Source of the DNA: Lactarius indigo
Taxonomy: Eukaryota; Basidiomycota; Agaricomycetes; Russulales; Russulaceae
Assembly (NCBI GenBank): GCA_025766275.1
Contig: JAFKAC010000007.1
Span: 992,001-1,056,000 of the forward strand
DNA: 64,000 nucleotides
Direction: 5' to 3'
The translations under genes were made by a program, and so were the position numbers. Below the pieces are notes generated by a model, which worked only from the letters and a program-made list of their open reading frames with translations, did not search any database and was not told where the DNA came from. Positions 1 through 11,667 of the stretch are shown piece by piece. Positions within the stretch are counted from its first letter, which is position 1; every line of letters starts with the position of its first letter.

Positions 1-37
1 CTCTGGCTATTCTCCCTTCCCAGCGCGACCCCCTTCC

Positions 38-1330
38 TTGCCTTCACTCATCCAGGAACCACAGCCCATCGATCCCACCATGCCTAGCGTCATAGAAACA
101 GAAGGAGGAGGAATAGCCCTTTGCGTTCCCCCTCCTGGACACACAGCTCCCCCTACTCCTGAAATACACCGACCTACCACCTCCCCCCCTGATCCTAGAG
201 TAACCATGGCTCGCCTCAGCGAAATAGCTAACGACCCAATCATGGACGCACTCCCCATTGACTACGAAAGGATGCACATCACTGCTGAAGAAGATGACAA
301 CCCTGGCTACCCCTTCTTCTTGAATGACCCCTGGAGCAGCCGCTATGTCCACTTCCTCATCCCTGACGACGCTGACCCAACCTCGTACATCCGAAAGGAT
401 GCTAAATGGATCAAGATCAGCAAGAACAAAGAAGATGTCATCGGTACCATGGGCAAGAACCTCCCCCACTATGGCCTCCCCCTCTTCCTCCTTCCCAGAG
501 ACAACGACCCCCACAATCCAGCTCCCCCTATCACCCCAGCTCAGATGCAGAACTTGGACGAAGCTTCCCCCACAGCCAGACAAGTCGATGAAGTCCTAGA
601 AGACCTGAAAGATGACCGCCTCACAGCAGAAATCTCCAGGACTCGCCGACTCTTGCGAAACCAGAAGGCCCTCTGAAAGGAGATTGAAGGCCTGTACAAG
701 ACGATGGAGCCCCTCAAAAGGCACCTCCTCAACATGGACATGCAACTAACCAGCACCCAAAGGAGGCTGCAAGAGCACAAGGCCTATGTCCGGATTGCAG
801 ACCGATGGCTCACACTACACCCCCCTCCTCCGGAAGAAGAAACTCACCCCTTTGAAGTCCACCACATTCCTGCCCCTGCCCCACCTCGTTACCACTCCAT
901 GCCAGAACTCCACGACGAACCAGAAGGACCTAGTCCCTCTGCAGAAAGGAAGAAGAGGCGCAAGCGCAGATCCAACAAGAAGGGGACTGGCACCATCCGA
1001 CTTTGCTACAGGTGTCAGTCTGAAGACCACCTCTCCTTCGCTTGCCCTCAAAAACAGAAGTTTTGCTGGAGGTGTTCTAGCACTGACCACTTCCCTTACC
1101 AGTGCCTTTGGCCAGCCCCAGAAGAACGCACTCAGTGGTGTGGCAAGTGTTTTACCAGCAACAGCCACGAAGAAATCAAGTGCCCCAAGTACGAAAATTG
1201 TCGCAAGTGTGGGGCCCATGGCCCCTTCAACTTCCTTCACCAACATCGCTGCCCCCTCCCTTGTGAAAGCACCCCCTCCAACGATGTAGACAACGATGTC
1301 TATGACCTGATGGATTTCGAAGCACTCTAG
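38..1330 (+). pseudogene. gag-like zinc-knuckle ORF broken by an in-frame TGA
   Basis: The frame is open from the window edge through 1330 except for one TGA at 674-676, so the two halves (38-676 and 704-1330) are one reading frame. The C-terminal half has four Cys/His knuckles. Two are exact CX2CX4HX4C (CYRCQSEDHLSFAC and CWRCSSTDHFPYQC), followed by CGKCFTSNSHEEIKC and a CRKCGAHGP variant. A basic stretch (RKKRRKRRSNKK) lies just before them, as expected for a nucleic-acid-binding Gag. The N-terminal half is proline-rich with no domain I recognise. A polypurine tract and LTR follow directly, so this is the 3' internal region of an LTR element. No protease, RT or integrase is visible between it and the LTR. 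The element is therefore gag-only or carries its pol upstream, outside the window. The TGA probably arose from CGA. Confidence 0.65.
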
Positions 1331-1343
1331 GGAGAGTTGACTT

Positions 1344-1352
1344 AGAGAGGGG
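1344..1352 (+). promoter_or_regulatory. polypurine tract before 3' LTR
   Basis: The purine run AGAGAGGGG lies 4 bp before the TGTTATG start of the LTR. That is where the plus-strand primer of an LTR retrotransposon sits, and it puts the gag-like ORF inside the element. Confidence 0.5.
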
Positions 1353-1356
1353 CTCA

Positions 1357-2500
1357 TGTTATGATCCGACGCTTCGGACCTAAGTCACAGTATGTCTCCA
1401 CCCTGCCTTTCCCCTTCTGTACTATACCTTGTTACCAAAGGAGCTACTGTTACTAGTGGCACTGTTTCCTTGATCCGAACTCCTGCTTGCTCCGTTTAGT
1501 CTCTTTGACATTGTGTGGACTTGTGTTCATGTTGTTTGGAACCCTGTCCTATATAAACCTGTACTATAGACCGTAGGAAGCCAGACTTGGCTTCGTTTGC
1601 AATCTAGCAACCTTGCCTCCGTACTTTGGTGTGACCTCGCCTTATCCCTCTCTTCTTGTGCATCCCCTACCTCGGTCCCTAACCAGGACACTTCGAAGTC
1701 TTTGCAGTTGAACTATATCAACGCATTACACCTGTTATACTCTGTGCACTAGCAAGATCAAGTGTAGAGAAGTGTTAGACACTTCGGACGAGGAGTCCTA
1801 CATTACAGAGTAGTGCTGCACCTGGTGCCACACTTTATCACTTGTATTTCATAGCAATAAGACAACAGAGGTCTTCGCTTGATACTTGTGTGATTCAGAA
1901 CCTCTAGAGCCCACGCCCCTGCTAGGGCGTAACACTCTGTGAGTATGTCCTCTTAGTGTGCTGTTCATCAGGCTGTGGTAGAGTTGAGAGGAAAGTACTG
2001 AGGAACTAGACAGTATATTGACAAAGCCAAAGCTAAGGAAATATAGAATATACTAGAGGGTTTATATAGCTGGTACTTAGGGGGGTGCTAGCAAGGCAGC
2101 CAAATGCCAGCAGATGAAAATGCCAGCAGGGCAGCGCCAACAAGGCAATGCCAGCATTACAGAGGAGAGATAGGAGAGAATGGGGAAAAGTGGAGGAAAA
2201 GGTAGGGGTGTTCATGACAAGAGAGAGAGAAGTGACGATTCAAGAAGACCAAGATGGTGTATCTTGGTCTTCACCACATATCCTAAATACAAGTAGAGAC
2301 AGGCTTTGAAGCACTTCCTGTAAGGGATCCAACAAGTCACCTAAGTATTGCAAACCCTAGTACAACTACTACTAGGATCAAGTCATATTATCATACACAT
2401 GTTACTTATCAATTATAACCCACTTGAAGTCCATGACAGATTACTACTCACAATTGCAGCCACAATTGATATGTGAGAGTCCACAGCCCAAACCATAACA
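1357..2500 (+). repeat. long terminal repeat (putative 3' LTR), family TGTTATG...CATAACA
   Basis: The block starts TGTTATGATCC and ends ACCATAACA, giving 7-bp inverted ends. A TATATAAA box lies near 1550. A CTTGGTCTTC inverted repeat near 2246-2275 is shared with the second member of the family at 55192-56995, which has the same ends (TGTTATGCTCC ... ACCATAACA). The right boundary is inferred from that comparison. An alternative right end at about 1970 (GCTGTTCATCA, similar to the end of the solo LTR at 9313-9884) cannot be excluded. The 5' LTR lies outside the window, so no target duplication can be tested. Confidence 0.5.
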
Positions 2501-2525
2501 CCAAGTCCATTCTGTAACACTTTTC

Positions 2526-3790
2526 CTACTCTGCCACTGGTAGTGGTTCAAACCAGTCATCACCTTCAAGGCCTGAATCTGCAAAGCTACTTTTAATCTA
2601 GCATCCAGTCAGCCATCACTCAATTACATAGATTAGATAAACTTACCCAATCTGACAAAATTCCAGCAATCAAATCTGGCCATGGTTTATGAATCACCAG
2701 CTGGTCATCAAGATCCCTTGTGGTTTGTAACTGGATCATAGCAGACTCCTGATATGAGGCTCCATCATAATCATCATTGAGCTTGACAAGGAGAAAGATC
2801 CAGTCATGCCCATTGGTTAGTGCACCATGGAGGACCTTTTTCCTGAGATACATTAGAAATGTAGATCCATCAGTAGTAGAGCAAGCCAGCAGGATCTGCT
2901 TACTGGAGAAGCTTTCCACATGCACACAACCCACATACTGCTTGAGATACATGAACTGAAGGATTAGAAAGCTTGGCCTCTATAACAAAGAAGCTAGATG
3001 ACATAAATGACTTGAGGTTATCAAGGATTGGGGATTTCAGAAAGATAGCTAGAGAAAATAATTAGCTAGGCAGTTGAGGTAAGTTGAGGCAGATTTACTA
3101 GCAGCATGTTGATTTGCCACTACAACAAAATAGTCTACAAATCTAGAAAGAGTCAAGAAACTCAATGGGTTGGTGGTAGTCATGGCTGGAACAACCTGTT
3201 CCATGTTGAGAACCATGTGTTGATCTGGTGGTAGCATTGCAGATGCATGGAAGAAGAATGCCTCAATCCATGCATGAGAACTTGCTTCAGTCTAATGGGG
3301 TACATATAAGAAGCACAAACTTGAAGGCCAACAGATCACTGGCATACCTTCCAAGGAATAACATTTCCCAACAAATGTAAGTGGTGATATAGATTGGCAG
3401 AAGACCAGAGTTCATTCTGCCCAAGGGAAATAGTTGCTGCAATATGTTCCTCAGAATTGGGTTTTAGGTCAATAAAGCCAGTGAATGTGATTTTCAGCTT
3501 GGTCCAGATATTGTCTGTTATACCAGAGTAAGTAAGAGGCTATGGGGAGTGAGCTAATTAAAAGCCATTTCATGACTCAAGTTATACTGTACCTGAGACC
3601 CTTCTACTTGAAGCCCCAGCTTTAACCCCAACAGTGAGAGTGTTGTGTTGATCTGCTGCTCAAGGCCATCTGTGTCTGTCACATTCTCAGACTTCAGGCC
3701 TTCATATGCAATTGCTCTCTTTAGCCTGAGAAGAGAGTTGAAAGCAAGTTGCAATTCCAACCCACTGAGACCAGAGAATTCAGGAGACAT
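2526..3790 (-). CDS. PD-(D/E)XK nuclease-like family protein, copy A
   Basis: A multi-exon minus-strand gene starting MSPEFSGLSGLELQLAF at 3790 and ending in WFEPLPVAE and TAG at 2526-2528. At least five exons can be followed. Conserved landmarks shared with copy B are IDLKPNSEEHIAATISLGQ (about 3340-3510), MLPPDQHMVLNMEQ (about 3200-3237), an Asp in VDYFVVVA, then FFVIEAK (about 2965-3000), SQAVCGLCACGKLL, and GALTNGHDWIFLLVKL. The order Asp, ExK, Gln, then a G-L-TNG-x-W-F strand resembles the PD-(D/E)XK nuclease fold. This is my inference from spacing and motifs; the family is not one I can name. It lies just downstream of an LTR and upstream of a second copy on the same strand. Exact intron borders near the C-terminus are unresolved. 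Confidence 0.5.
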
Positions 3791-4185
3791 TGTGATGAAG
3801 AAGGTGGGGACTAGTGTACTGTTTTTGTAAAGTAAAGCAATTCAAGGCAACTCTGAATCCCCCTATAACTAAATTACTACAAGTCGGCAAAACCCACTTG
3901 GGTTGCTTCATCAACCCCAATCCCACTTTGAAAACCTCACTCCCAAGTGGCCAATGCACCAAGTGCTGACTTATAAATTTGCCTATGAACACTAAACCTG
4001 AAGTGAGAACATGGCACCCCGGCAAAGGTCAAGAGCAGTCAAGAAATTGGTAGAGCTAATTTCATACGTGTCTAACTAACATTTGTAAGATGAAAAAAAC
4101 AGTGTATGACCACATGCCCTCCTGTTGTATTTGCATGCCAGTGACTGTTTGCAGTCAGGAGACCTTGTCACTGCAGTCTGCTGTC
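3791..4185. other. intergenic, no gene seen
   Basis: AT-rich sequence between nuclease-like copy A and the DnaJ remnant. Only short ORFs, no recognisable motif. Confidence 0.4.
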
Positions 4186-4711
4186 CTAGAAATATGTGAG
4201 AACAAGGTCAAATTGAATCAATGCATAGCCAGCGACTATCAATCCAAGAAGACCTACACAAGCGATGCCACTGCTCTTCCCAATCATAGAGAAAAATAGG
4301 AGAGCAGGGCCAGACATGATATGAAACTTAAGGGACTGAATGAGCACATGAGCGAGGAACTCCCGCTGGGTGATGTATTCCTTACAGGTTAAGATAACTA
4401 CCCAAACCTGTGCAGATGTCATGAGCATTCATCACCCACCAACAACTGACCAATCAGGCTCACTGATCATATGCCCAGTGCATGTTGGGTTTCATCAAGG
4501 CTTCATATCCCTTGCGCACAGCGACAAATAATTTGGCACCCTGGGAACCAACACAATCTGGGCGATATTTCCACACAAACACACAAAATGCAGCTTTGAT
4601 TTTAATCTTGTCAGCAGCAGGAGATATCTCAAGTAACTCATAAGTTGAGTGGCATTGAGAGTGATGCTTTGGAGGAGTTGTAGGTAAGGTACAAGAACAT
4701 GACAAGGGCAA
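4186..4711 (-). pseudogene. DnaJ-domain membrane protein remnant
   Basis: The minus-strand frame 4711-4460 reads like a J-domain: YELLEISPAADKIKIKAAF, then WKYRPD where the essential HPD is expected, then LFVAVRKGYEALMKPNMHWAYD. The hallmark His is replaced by Arg (YRPD). The frame stops right after the J-domain at the Gln following AYD. A second frame (4428-4186) continues with REFLAHVLIQSLKFHIMSG and a hydrophobic segment (IACVGLLGLIVAGYALI), compatible with the membrane part of the same protein. Altered HPD plus separated frames suggest a decayed gene. It could still be a spliced gene with a divergent J-domain. Upstream exons were not found. Confidence 0.4.
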
Positions 4712-5799
4712 AGGTAATGCGATAGTGCAAAGGCATCACTTGTGTGCGAAGGTAGGGGTGCACCCAGTGCAACAGCGTACTAGTAATAAATTCTGGAATA
4801 TAGGACCAACCAAGAAGGCTGAATATTGCGGAAGGTATCGTCTACCTAATCACAAAAGGTAAAAACTGGTCAGCATGGGGAACGCAAATCTAAGAGAAAA
4901 GGGTGACACGGGTCAGATTGAGAAAGGAACCTGACATGTGTGATCTCCTTGACCTTGGCCCCAACCTCTATAGCCTTGCACTTGGTACATTAACCTCATG
5001 CCTCCACTTATACACACGTAACCACGTGTCGCCCACATGTATCTCGAGAAGGTACGCTTGCATACGTGCACCCATCTTCCTCTGTGAAAATGTCAATGAA
5101 TGATTTGCCATAGAGCAACCACACCTGCGACCACCCACGTGAAGTCATTCGCATAGTCAAGATGACATGCATCACGTGGGCTCGGCTGGAAGCATTTGGC
5201 ACGTTCTGTGCATGCACAGCCAGAATAGTCATGGACTCGGCCTTTGCCCATGCTCTGGTGATGTTAAAGAGTGCGAGCCTATGTGCAAGCTGGCGTGTAG
5301 TACCAAGCCAATGTCTGTCCGGCCTTACAATGTGTCACAAAAAACTCGTGAAATAACACATTGAGTATCAAATGTGAAGGAGGGCTTGAGGTATGGCAGT
5401 AAGCACAGCTAAGGAAGGGGGGTAGAGACCTGACCCTTTTACTAGACCATCACGGCAAGAGAGAATGGGATGGCACACTCACAAATCACTACTTCCTATG
5501 GGTGGTGTTTGAGTTGTGATCCTGGGGGCAGTGATTAAAGTTTCAACATTGGAGCTGGAGGGTAATGGGTGGCGCAAATTTGAGCAGTATACAAGAGTGG
5601 CACAGCTATAAGAGCAACGTTGTTGGTTTGAACAAGGAGAGGAGAAACAACAGGGTTTCAAGAACAGGTTTCGGAGATTTGGGATGCCTTTTAGGATGAA
5701 CAAAGAGAGACCACACGAGGTGGATCGCTGCCATGAATGCAAACTCTTACACATTCAAAAATAGTTCACATGTTCACAAGACGTTATACAAATCTATAG
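4712..5799. other. intergenic, no gene seen
   Basis: About 1.1 kb with only short scattered ORFs on both strands. I see no domain motif, repeat pair or RNA gene. Confidence 0.4.
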
Positions 5800-6024
5800 T
5801 TATGTACTTAATGGTTCAAACCAGTCACTATTGTCAAGCTCTGCAAAACTATTTTGAACCTGCCAGGCTTCTAGTCAGCTACTGGCAACAATTTAATCAG
5901 ACAAATTAGGACTCACCCAATGTAATAGAATTGCGGCAATAAGATCAGATGATGTCTTATTGATTGTAAGCTCGCCATCAAAGCTCCTGGAGACTTCTAG
6001 TTGAATCTCTGTGGACCACTGGTA
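5800..6024 (-). pseudogene. PD-(D/E)XK-like copy B, 3' exons (split by hAT)
   Basis: Read on the minus strand this piece gives STEIQLEVSRSFDGELTI and DLIAAILLHW, then after an intron WFEPLST and TAA at 5800-5802. It aligns residue for residue with the C-terminal part of copy A (AMIQLQTTRDLDDQLVIH, DLIAGILSDW, WFEPLPVAE). It begins exactly at the CACTGGTA target duplication (6017-6024) of the hAT element. Its 5' part is found 14.7 kb away at 20730-21795. Joined across one copy of the duplication the frame is continuous (EASYQ then W-STEIQLE), so the two pieces were one gene. Confidence 0.75.
6017..6024. repeat. 8-bp target-site duplication, left (CACTGGTA)
   Basis: Identical to 20730-20737, directly outside the terminal inverted repeats of the hAT element. 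Eight bp is the hAT hallmark. Confidence 0.9.
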
Positions 6025-6046
6025 TAGTGATGTCAAAGTTTGGTTC
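6025..6046 (+). repeat. hAT left terminal inverted repeat
   Basis: TAGTGATGTCAAAGTTTGGT plus two bases. Matches the complement of 20708-20729 at 21 of 22 positions (A/T difference at position 6). Confidence 0.9.
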
Positions 6047-6675
6047 AGTCTGGTTCTTTACCCTTTGTGGCTGAACTCCGGACCGGACCGAGGGTCTGGT
6101 TTTGGATATTGCCGAACCCCAAGCCAGACCCCAGTTCAGGGTTCACAATGGTCCAGTTCCAGTTCGGGGAGGCTGTGAACCCCGAACTGGACCTGAAGGG
6201 GATTTTGCAGTCTGGTTCTGGTTCAGGAGGTCGAACCAAATGCTAAATCAAGGTTTGGGACAACGACGCTGCTTCCCTTTCCTGATTCGCACTTCTTGCA
6301 AATTCTCGTACCAATGTTTTTTTTTTAAAAAAAAATCAATTTGTAGTCCAGAGCCCATACTCTTACCCATGTCTGCCGGGTTTAGGGACACAGTATTCTA
6401 GGATTGTCAAGGCCGTGAACAGATGTGCCACACTAGGTAATGCACAAGGTGGACCGCATGGCTCAATAGTGATAGGTGTTGCAAGGGGTCACACATACCC
6501 CAGCTTGCAGTGCTTCAATCGGCCCTGGAACTTGAAGAGAAATAAGGCAAGTTGGCAACTTGGCGCCGATATATTCAGAGGAGACAAGTGGTGGAATGCA
6601 AAACGAACGACATGCTGCACGCTAGTATGCTATGGACTAAATACTGTATTTCTTCTATAGTCGTATTTTCTAATC

Positions 6676-9600
6676 TCACTGTAATGACTCCAAGATTGAG
6701 TCAACATCGATTGGTTCAATCTCAGTGTCTCCAACATAGTCAACGTCTAATGACTGTACACAGGTGTTGAAGTGTTCTGCTGCCTGTGTGATGGCAGAGA
6801 TATGCCTGTTCCTGTAAGCGCTTTTGAGAATTTGAAGCCCCTTGAAGATTTCTGGGGTCAGCAAATTTCTTTGTGAGCAGCCGGTTATTTCCCCACTGCT
6901 AAATGCACGTTCCAATGGTGTAGCTGATCCCTGGATTGCAAGGTAATCCCAGGCGATCCTCTTCAGTGTGGGGTATTTCACATCGCTTTGGGTCTTTGTT
7001 TCCATATGCATTCATTAAAAGTATGCTGGACACAAATAAAAGAACTCACCCCCCACCACGAAACGACATCAGCCACACTCTCAACCCCAGAATGTAGGTA
7101 TTGCTTGAGTTCATTGCAAGGATTGCCATCCGCCTTCTCTTTTTGTTGGAACAGCTTGACAGCCTCCAGAAGGTACGAACCACCATAGTGGGCCGATGGC
7201 TTAGGCACAGGTGGCACAATGGTGTCTTCAGTACGTGTTGTAGTTTCTGGAGTAATATAATATTTGTCGAACTAATGAGTTGATATCGGTATAAGAACAA
7301 TTGAATATTAAAAAAGATCACGTACCACTTCCTCAAGCTCCCTCATAGCAATGGCATATTGTTCATGATCCCATCGGACTCGGAAATAAAGATCCTTGAG
7401 ATTTGGATCAAGAACTGGTGTAGTCAGCTCAAAGTTAAGAACGAGTACAAGTGTGAGAACTCACCAACACATATGAAATAAGTAATGCGTGAGCCTTCGA
7501 CATGAGTATACCACTTGCAAAGATTCTTGAGTCCTTCGTTCAGCGCGTCCTTCAGCTCACAGTATTGAATGTGATCAGCCATAGTCTCCCAGTTTTTGAT
7601 GAGGAACTCGAAAGTTGAGAGAACATGCCAGACAGTCAGGGTGTGCTCTTTCAAGAACGTCTGCTGAGCATTGGACAGCTCCTGGTAGAGTATGAACAAT
7701 AGAGAGAAGGTGGGAATTGGAAGAAAAAAAAACACACCCTTATTGAAGATTTGATATTTACAAGCCATTCCCAGTCTTTCTGTGTCAGCTGAAAGTCAGT
7801 GTAGCTCCACTGCCCAGTCAAGTTTGGGACTTGGTCGTTTGCATCTGCGAGCAGAACAAATTGTTCAATTCCCTGTAGGAGATAAGTGTCAGTGATTGAG
7901 ATGATGAAAATGCGACATGCACCAATCGTAACTTGAGGAACCGGTCGAGGAAGCTGTAGAGGGACCCCCAGCAAGTTCGGATCCACATGATAAGCTCCAA
8001 CAGTGCAGCCCCAACTTGAATGCAGGCCTCCCTGAAGTAGGCTCTGGCCTGTGGCGATTTACAAATCTGCAGTGCAACACACACACATTAGTGCAAATGC
8101 AAGTCCAGTGTGGAAGGAACTTACCTGTTTGACCAAGGCGACTGCTTTTCTGAGTGAACTACCTGAGTCGAAGACCTCCTCGTCCGAGTTGTTATCAGGG
8201 TCCTCCAGGCCCGGCCTGGTAAAAGCGTTCCTACGATTCGTGTCAGAGCCTAAACCCGGCGCGACCTTCTGTATAAAGTGCTTCACTGTGAGGTGGAGTG
8301 AGTGTTCCATGCACCTGAGAGTTCAATTAGAATGTGTTTGGGAATACCTGGATGTAGCAGGACTTACAACATATTGTGTTCTACGGCGCTCCACTCATCT
8401 TCTGTAGCGGCAAGCTTGTTCTGGAGCACGCGAATAGTTGTCTGATTGACAGCTGCCCCATCACTGGTAAACCAGCCGATCTATGTGGGTTCTGAGTGAG
8501 TTACAAGAAGAGAGAGACAACAAAAGTGTTACCTTTCCATGAAGCCCATAGCTGTCTAGCGTACGAGCCAGGATGTTGGCAATATTCTTACCCGTGTGCC
8601 TACCCTTAATTTCCTCAAATATGAGCTGTTCACACTTGAGGCGCCATATGTGCGGTTGATCTGCTAATGCATCTATATAGTGGGCCGTGACAGATAGATA
8701 GGGGTCTCCAGGTTCCGAGGTCCATGCGTTGAAAGTGAACGATATCTTGCCAGGGGCTCTCTTCATGTTCTCATGCATTCTTCCCTGTGCAATGTGAACA
8801 CGTCTAAGTACCTCAGTGTGAATTGTGTTGCAGGAGGGTATGTCCTTCTCCAAAAGAGAAGGCTGACAGAACTTGAGGAGGCAGCAAAAAGCCCCACACT
8901 CAACCAACAAGAATGCCTGATGGCGGAAGAAGATCAAATTATAAAGTATTATAATGTGCGTATTCACTCACCTCGTCTTCACAGACAATAAGCTCAATGA
9001 TGTGGTCGAGTAAGCCTGCGGTTGTAAATGGAGGGACCTTCGGTTCGCGAGTGACCATGCCATCTAAACTTGTCTGGGTGAGACTACACGAAATGTGAAC
9101 TGATTGTCAAGTGAATATGGGATAGCGGTGATGTACCTGCTGCTGCGTGAACCGGCAGGAAGGCGAGAGAGGGCACGGGGATGTGGCTCGATGCCAAGTA
9201 CTTTACAGCGTTTGTGATACAAGTTTACATGATGCCTAGAAAGGATCAGAAGATCGCACAAATAGAGAGTAGTAGATTACCTTGCAATATGCATCTGCAA
9301 AGAGCTTGTGCTTGTTGATAAGTGACCCTTACGCACTTAGCGGCTCATACGGACTGGACTTGCAGCATGGACTGCTTTAGATTAGATATACAGGACTTGT
9401 AGATTAGATACTGTTTGATCTGTACAATCTGGACTTACCACTGTGTCATCTATGACATCACTGTACTTCTATGACATCATACATCCAGACTCTGCGTTGT
9501 ATAACGCCTTTGTACTTTCCTTTGTTCCATACTTAGCTTTATCTTTATTATGATGTCACTATGATATCATTTGCTTCTGGACTCTCCTTATTCTTTCCTC

Positions 9601-10461
9601 CCTTGTTCTCAGAACGTCCACTCCTTTGTCCGTTTGTAGAACAATACTTCCTTGTACTGCGTGACCTAGTGTTACATCCCTTGTACAGTGTCACTACCAG
9701 AAAGTGTATAAGTAGAGTACCATGTACGCTCCTGGTCCACATCAGTTCTCACTGCTTGTGTGCCAGACAATCTCTTGCTTTACTTGCCTGACAACTCCCT
9801 GTTGCTGCTTCAAGCACTCTCTGCATATCTCACCACAGTCACCTTTGCCACTGTGAGTATGCTCTCTATTTGTGCTGTTCATCAGTGCTTCCTGTCAATA
9901 TGCACAAGTTCTGGTTGATCAAGAGATCCTTCCTTCAAATAACTTCAGTGAATGAAGGGAAAACAGGAAAATAAAATATACTCACTCGCAGATCATGCAC
10001 AAGTGTGCATCGGAGATCTTGCCTGAAACTGGGTGCTTATACTCCTTTTTCCGTTTAAAGATAAGGAGGATATCTGCCATAGGGTTTTGTCTCAGTTTGA
10101 AGTTCAGGGCCTGAATAATCGATGAGATTATTTACAGAGATGTGAGTAGGCGACATACCTCATGGTCCACATCTGCCATCACCCTGATAGACCCATAGCC
10201 ACTGGTAGATGTAAGATTACCCACATCTTGTGACTCCATGGAAGCGTCATTGTCAGGCACATTGGACACAAGGTCATTCACATCATGTGTTGGCACCACG
10301 GAACTGTCATCGTCGTCGCCGTCGTCACCATCGTATGATGAGGCATTGTCGATATTGACACTGATCTTGCATGCGATGCGCTGATCTCCAGTAGATGTAC
10401 TTGAGGCCTTGCGTTTGGCAGCCGGTTTAACACCTCTTGTCACTGCAGAACCCGAAGACAC
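6676..10461 (-). CDS. hAT-family transposase
   Basis: A multi-exon gene read leftwards. From the N-terminus: an acidic linker (SSYDGDDGDDDDSS, about 10300), then FKRKKEYKHPVSGKISDAHL and CMIC followed across an intron by HIAR and HHVNLYHKRC. This is a BED-like zinc finger split by the intron that holds the 9313-9884 LTR. Next comes the catalytic region (FNAWTSEPGDPYLSVTAHYI near 8700, HIQYCELKDALNEG and EDWEWLV-type segments at 7.5-7.8 kb). Last is the C-terminal dimerisation domain (YPTLKRIAWDYLAIQGSATP, LERAFSSGEIT, about 6880-6970), ending at 6676. These are classic hAT landmarks. A further upstream frame to about 10914 would include an in-frame TGA at 10509-10511, possibly a CGA-to-TGA lesion, so activity is doubtful. 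Exon borders are only partly resolved. Confidence 0.8.
9308..9889. mobile_element. solo LTR (9313-9884) with 5-bp target duplication
   Basis: The element starts TGTTGATAAGTGACCC and ends TGTTCATCA (TG...CA), 572 bp. It is flanked by GTGCT at 9308-9312 and 9885-9889. A TATA-like GTATAAGTAGAG lies near 9706. It sits inside an intron of the hAT transposase, between the two halves of the zinc-finger coding sequence, and has no internal coding region. An alternative pair of flanking repeats (GTTGAT at 9314 and 9914) fits less well because it removes the TG...CA ends. Confidence 0.65.
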
Positions 10462-11667
10462 CTCAGCTGCCTCAAGAGCTCGCCGGGATGGGCAATGAGC
10501 ACGTCCTGATCACCTAGCAACTCTAGCAGAACCACCCAAGCTCTGAGAAGGAAATGGGATCGACTCATCTCCATTGAATGTCCAAGTCATCTCCAAGGCG
10601 TCCTTCAACGATCCATCGGGTTGGATGGCGTGCCCCAGATCTTCCATGTTCGAGGACATTGTCTAAAAGATGAGCTGGTTGTCATAGGGACATACCTTGC
10701 CTTTATCCTTTTTTTGCCCCCTCTGTACGTTAACGTCGCAGAGGTGAAGAAGTGCATTTGAGGTGTTTTGAATTGACCTAGAGGACCGTGGAGGTGGTGA
10801 GGTAGCAAGAAAATAACTCGTGATGAGAGGACAACCTGTTGGCACAACACGTGACTGGGCTTCCCAGATCTGCGTTGACTCATGTTTCATCTTTTTTCCC
10901 ATCACTTGCTTCAATTTTTAACAAGCTTTCTTTCCTTCCCCCACCATCATCTCACGTCTAGTCGCCTCTTCGCCTTGCCAGATGCCCAACTACTCCGATG
11001 TCAATGGCTGTCCTTGACTACCTACACCATAGCCGACAATGCCAAGGTCGAAACATTGTTAAGGGTCGTGCATCAAAACACTCCCTGTCTTGCGGGCTGT
11101 CGTCAAGGGTCTTGCCTTCAGGCTTTCATCAAGGATCTCACCTCAACATTTCCTCCATCCCCTGTCCTGCGGGGCCTTGTCATTGTATATACTTTTGGTG
11201 GCCAATGACCAGCCTGTTTGTCGGGAAAAGGTGCACTGCATTAAATCATTCCTCGTCTCGTGGGCTGTCGTCAAGGGGTCCTACCTTTAGGCTGTCGTCA
11301 AGGATCTTGCCCCAGAACATTCCCTCCATCCCCTGTCCTGCAGGCCCTTGTCGTTGTATATACCTTCAGCGGCTGATGACCAGCCTGTTTGTCTGAAAAA
11401 GGTGCACCACAATCTTAGTTTCTCTCTTGTACTATCTATGCACAGGGTTGGCCATTACCACTCCTGTTGTTCCCTTCGTTTACATGTGTAGGCACTTCCA
11501 TCCCCCCTCCAGCAGCGGGGTGTTACTCATCATGGCGGCAACCCTCTTTTTGGTGTTGGCACGTTCTTGGGCTTCATCACTGTCAGGCTCATTTTTATGT
11601 AAGTCCCCTGAGATGATACAAGTGTTGGTACTGTCATCAGTGTCAGCTTGGCTTGAAGCTTGTAAGT
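10462..11667. other. transposase 5' region and decayed repeats
   Basis: The minus strand 10914-10605 has frames (from MKHESTQIWEAQS) that may be 5' exons of the transposase, followed by EDLGHAIQPDGSLKDALEMT. This leads into the transposase frame through a TGA at 10509-10511. The plus strand 10895-11110 is related to the minus strand of about 19030-19240, forming an inverted pair of degraded copies. An imperfect tandem duplication of about 170 bp lies at about 11075-11415. A minus-strand ORF of 81 codons (11480-11725) overlaps the end of the next gene. None can be assigned a function. Confidence 0.4.
11075..11415. repeat. imperfect tandem duplication, unit about 170 bp
   Basis: GGGCTGTCGTCAAGG occurs at 11094 and 11262. 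GACCAGCCTGTTTG occurs at 11207 and 11378. Between these anchors the two units share the order CATCCCCTGTCCTGC, TTGT.GTTGTATATAC and a GAAAAAGGTGCA-type segment. Confidence 0.7.

Noticed and set aside
674..676. TGA as selenocysteine or programmed readthrough in a gag protein
   Set aside because: No stem-loop or conserved context seen, and other elements here show the same TGA lesion; CGA-to-TGA mutation is simpler.
1357..1934. LTR ending at GGCGTAACA (TGTTA...TAACA)
   Set aside because: Possible, but the related insertion at 55192-56995 has the same left end and a proven right end ACCATAACA, so the longer block is preferred.
9314..9919. GTTGAT...GTTGAT as the duplication of the LTR at 9.3-9.9 kb
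   Set aside because: It would remove the TG...CA ends; GTGCT at 9308 and 9885 fits LTR rules better.
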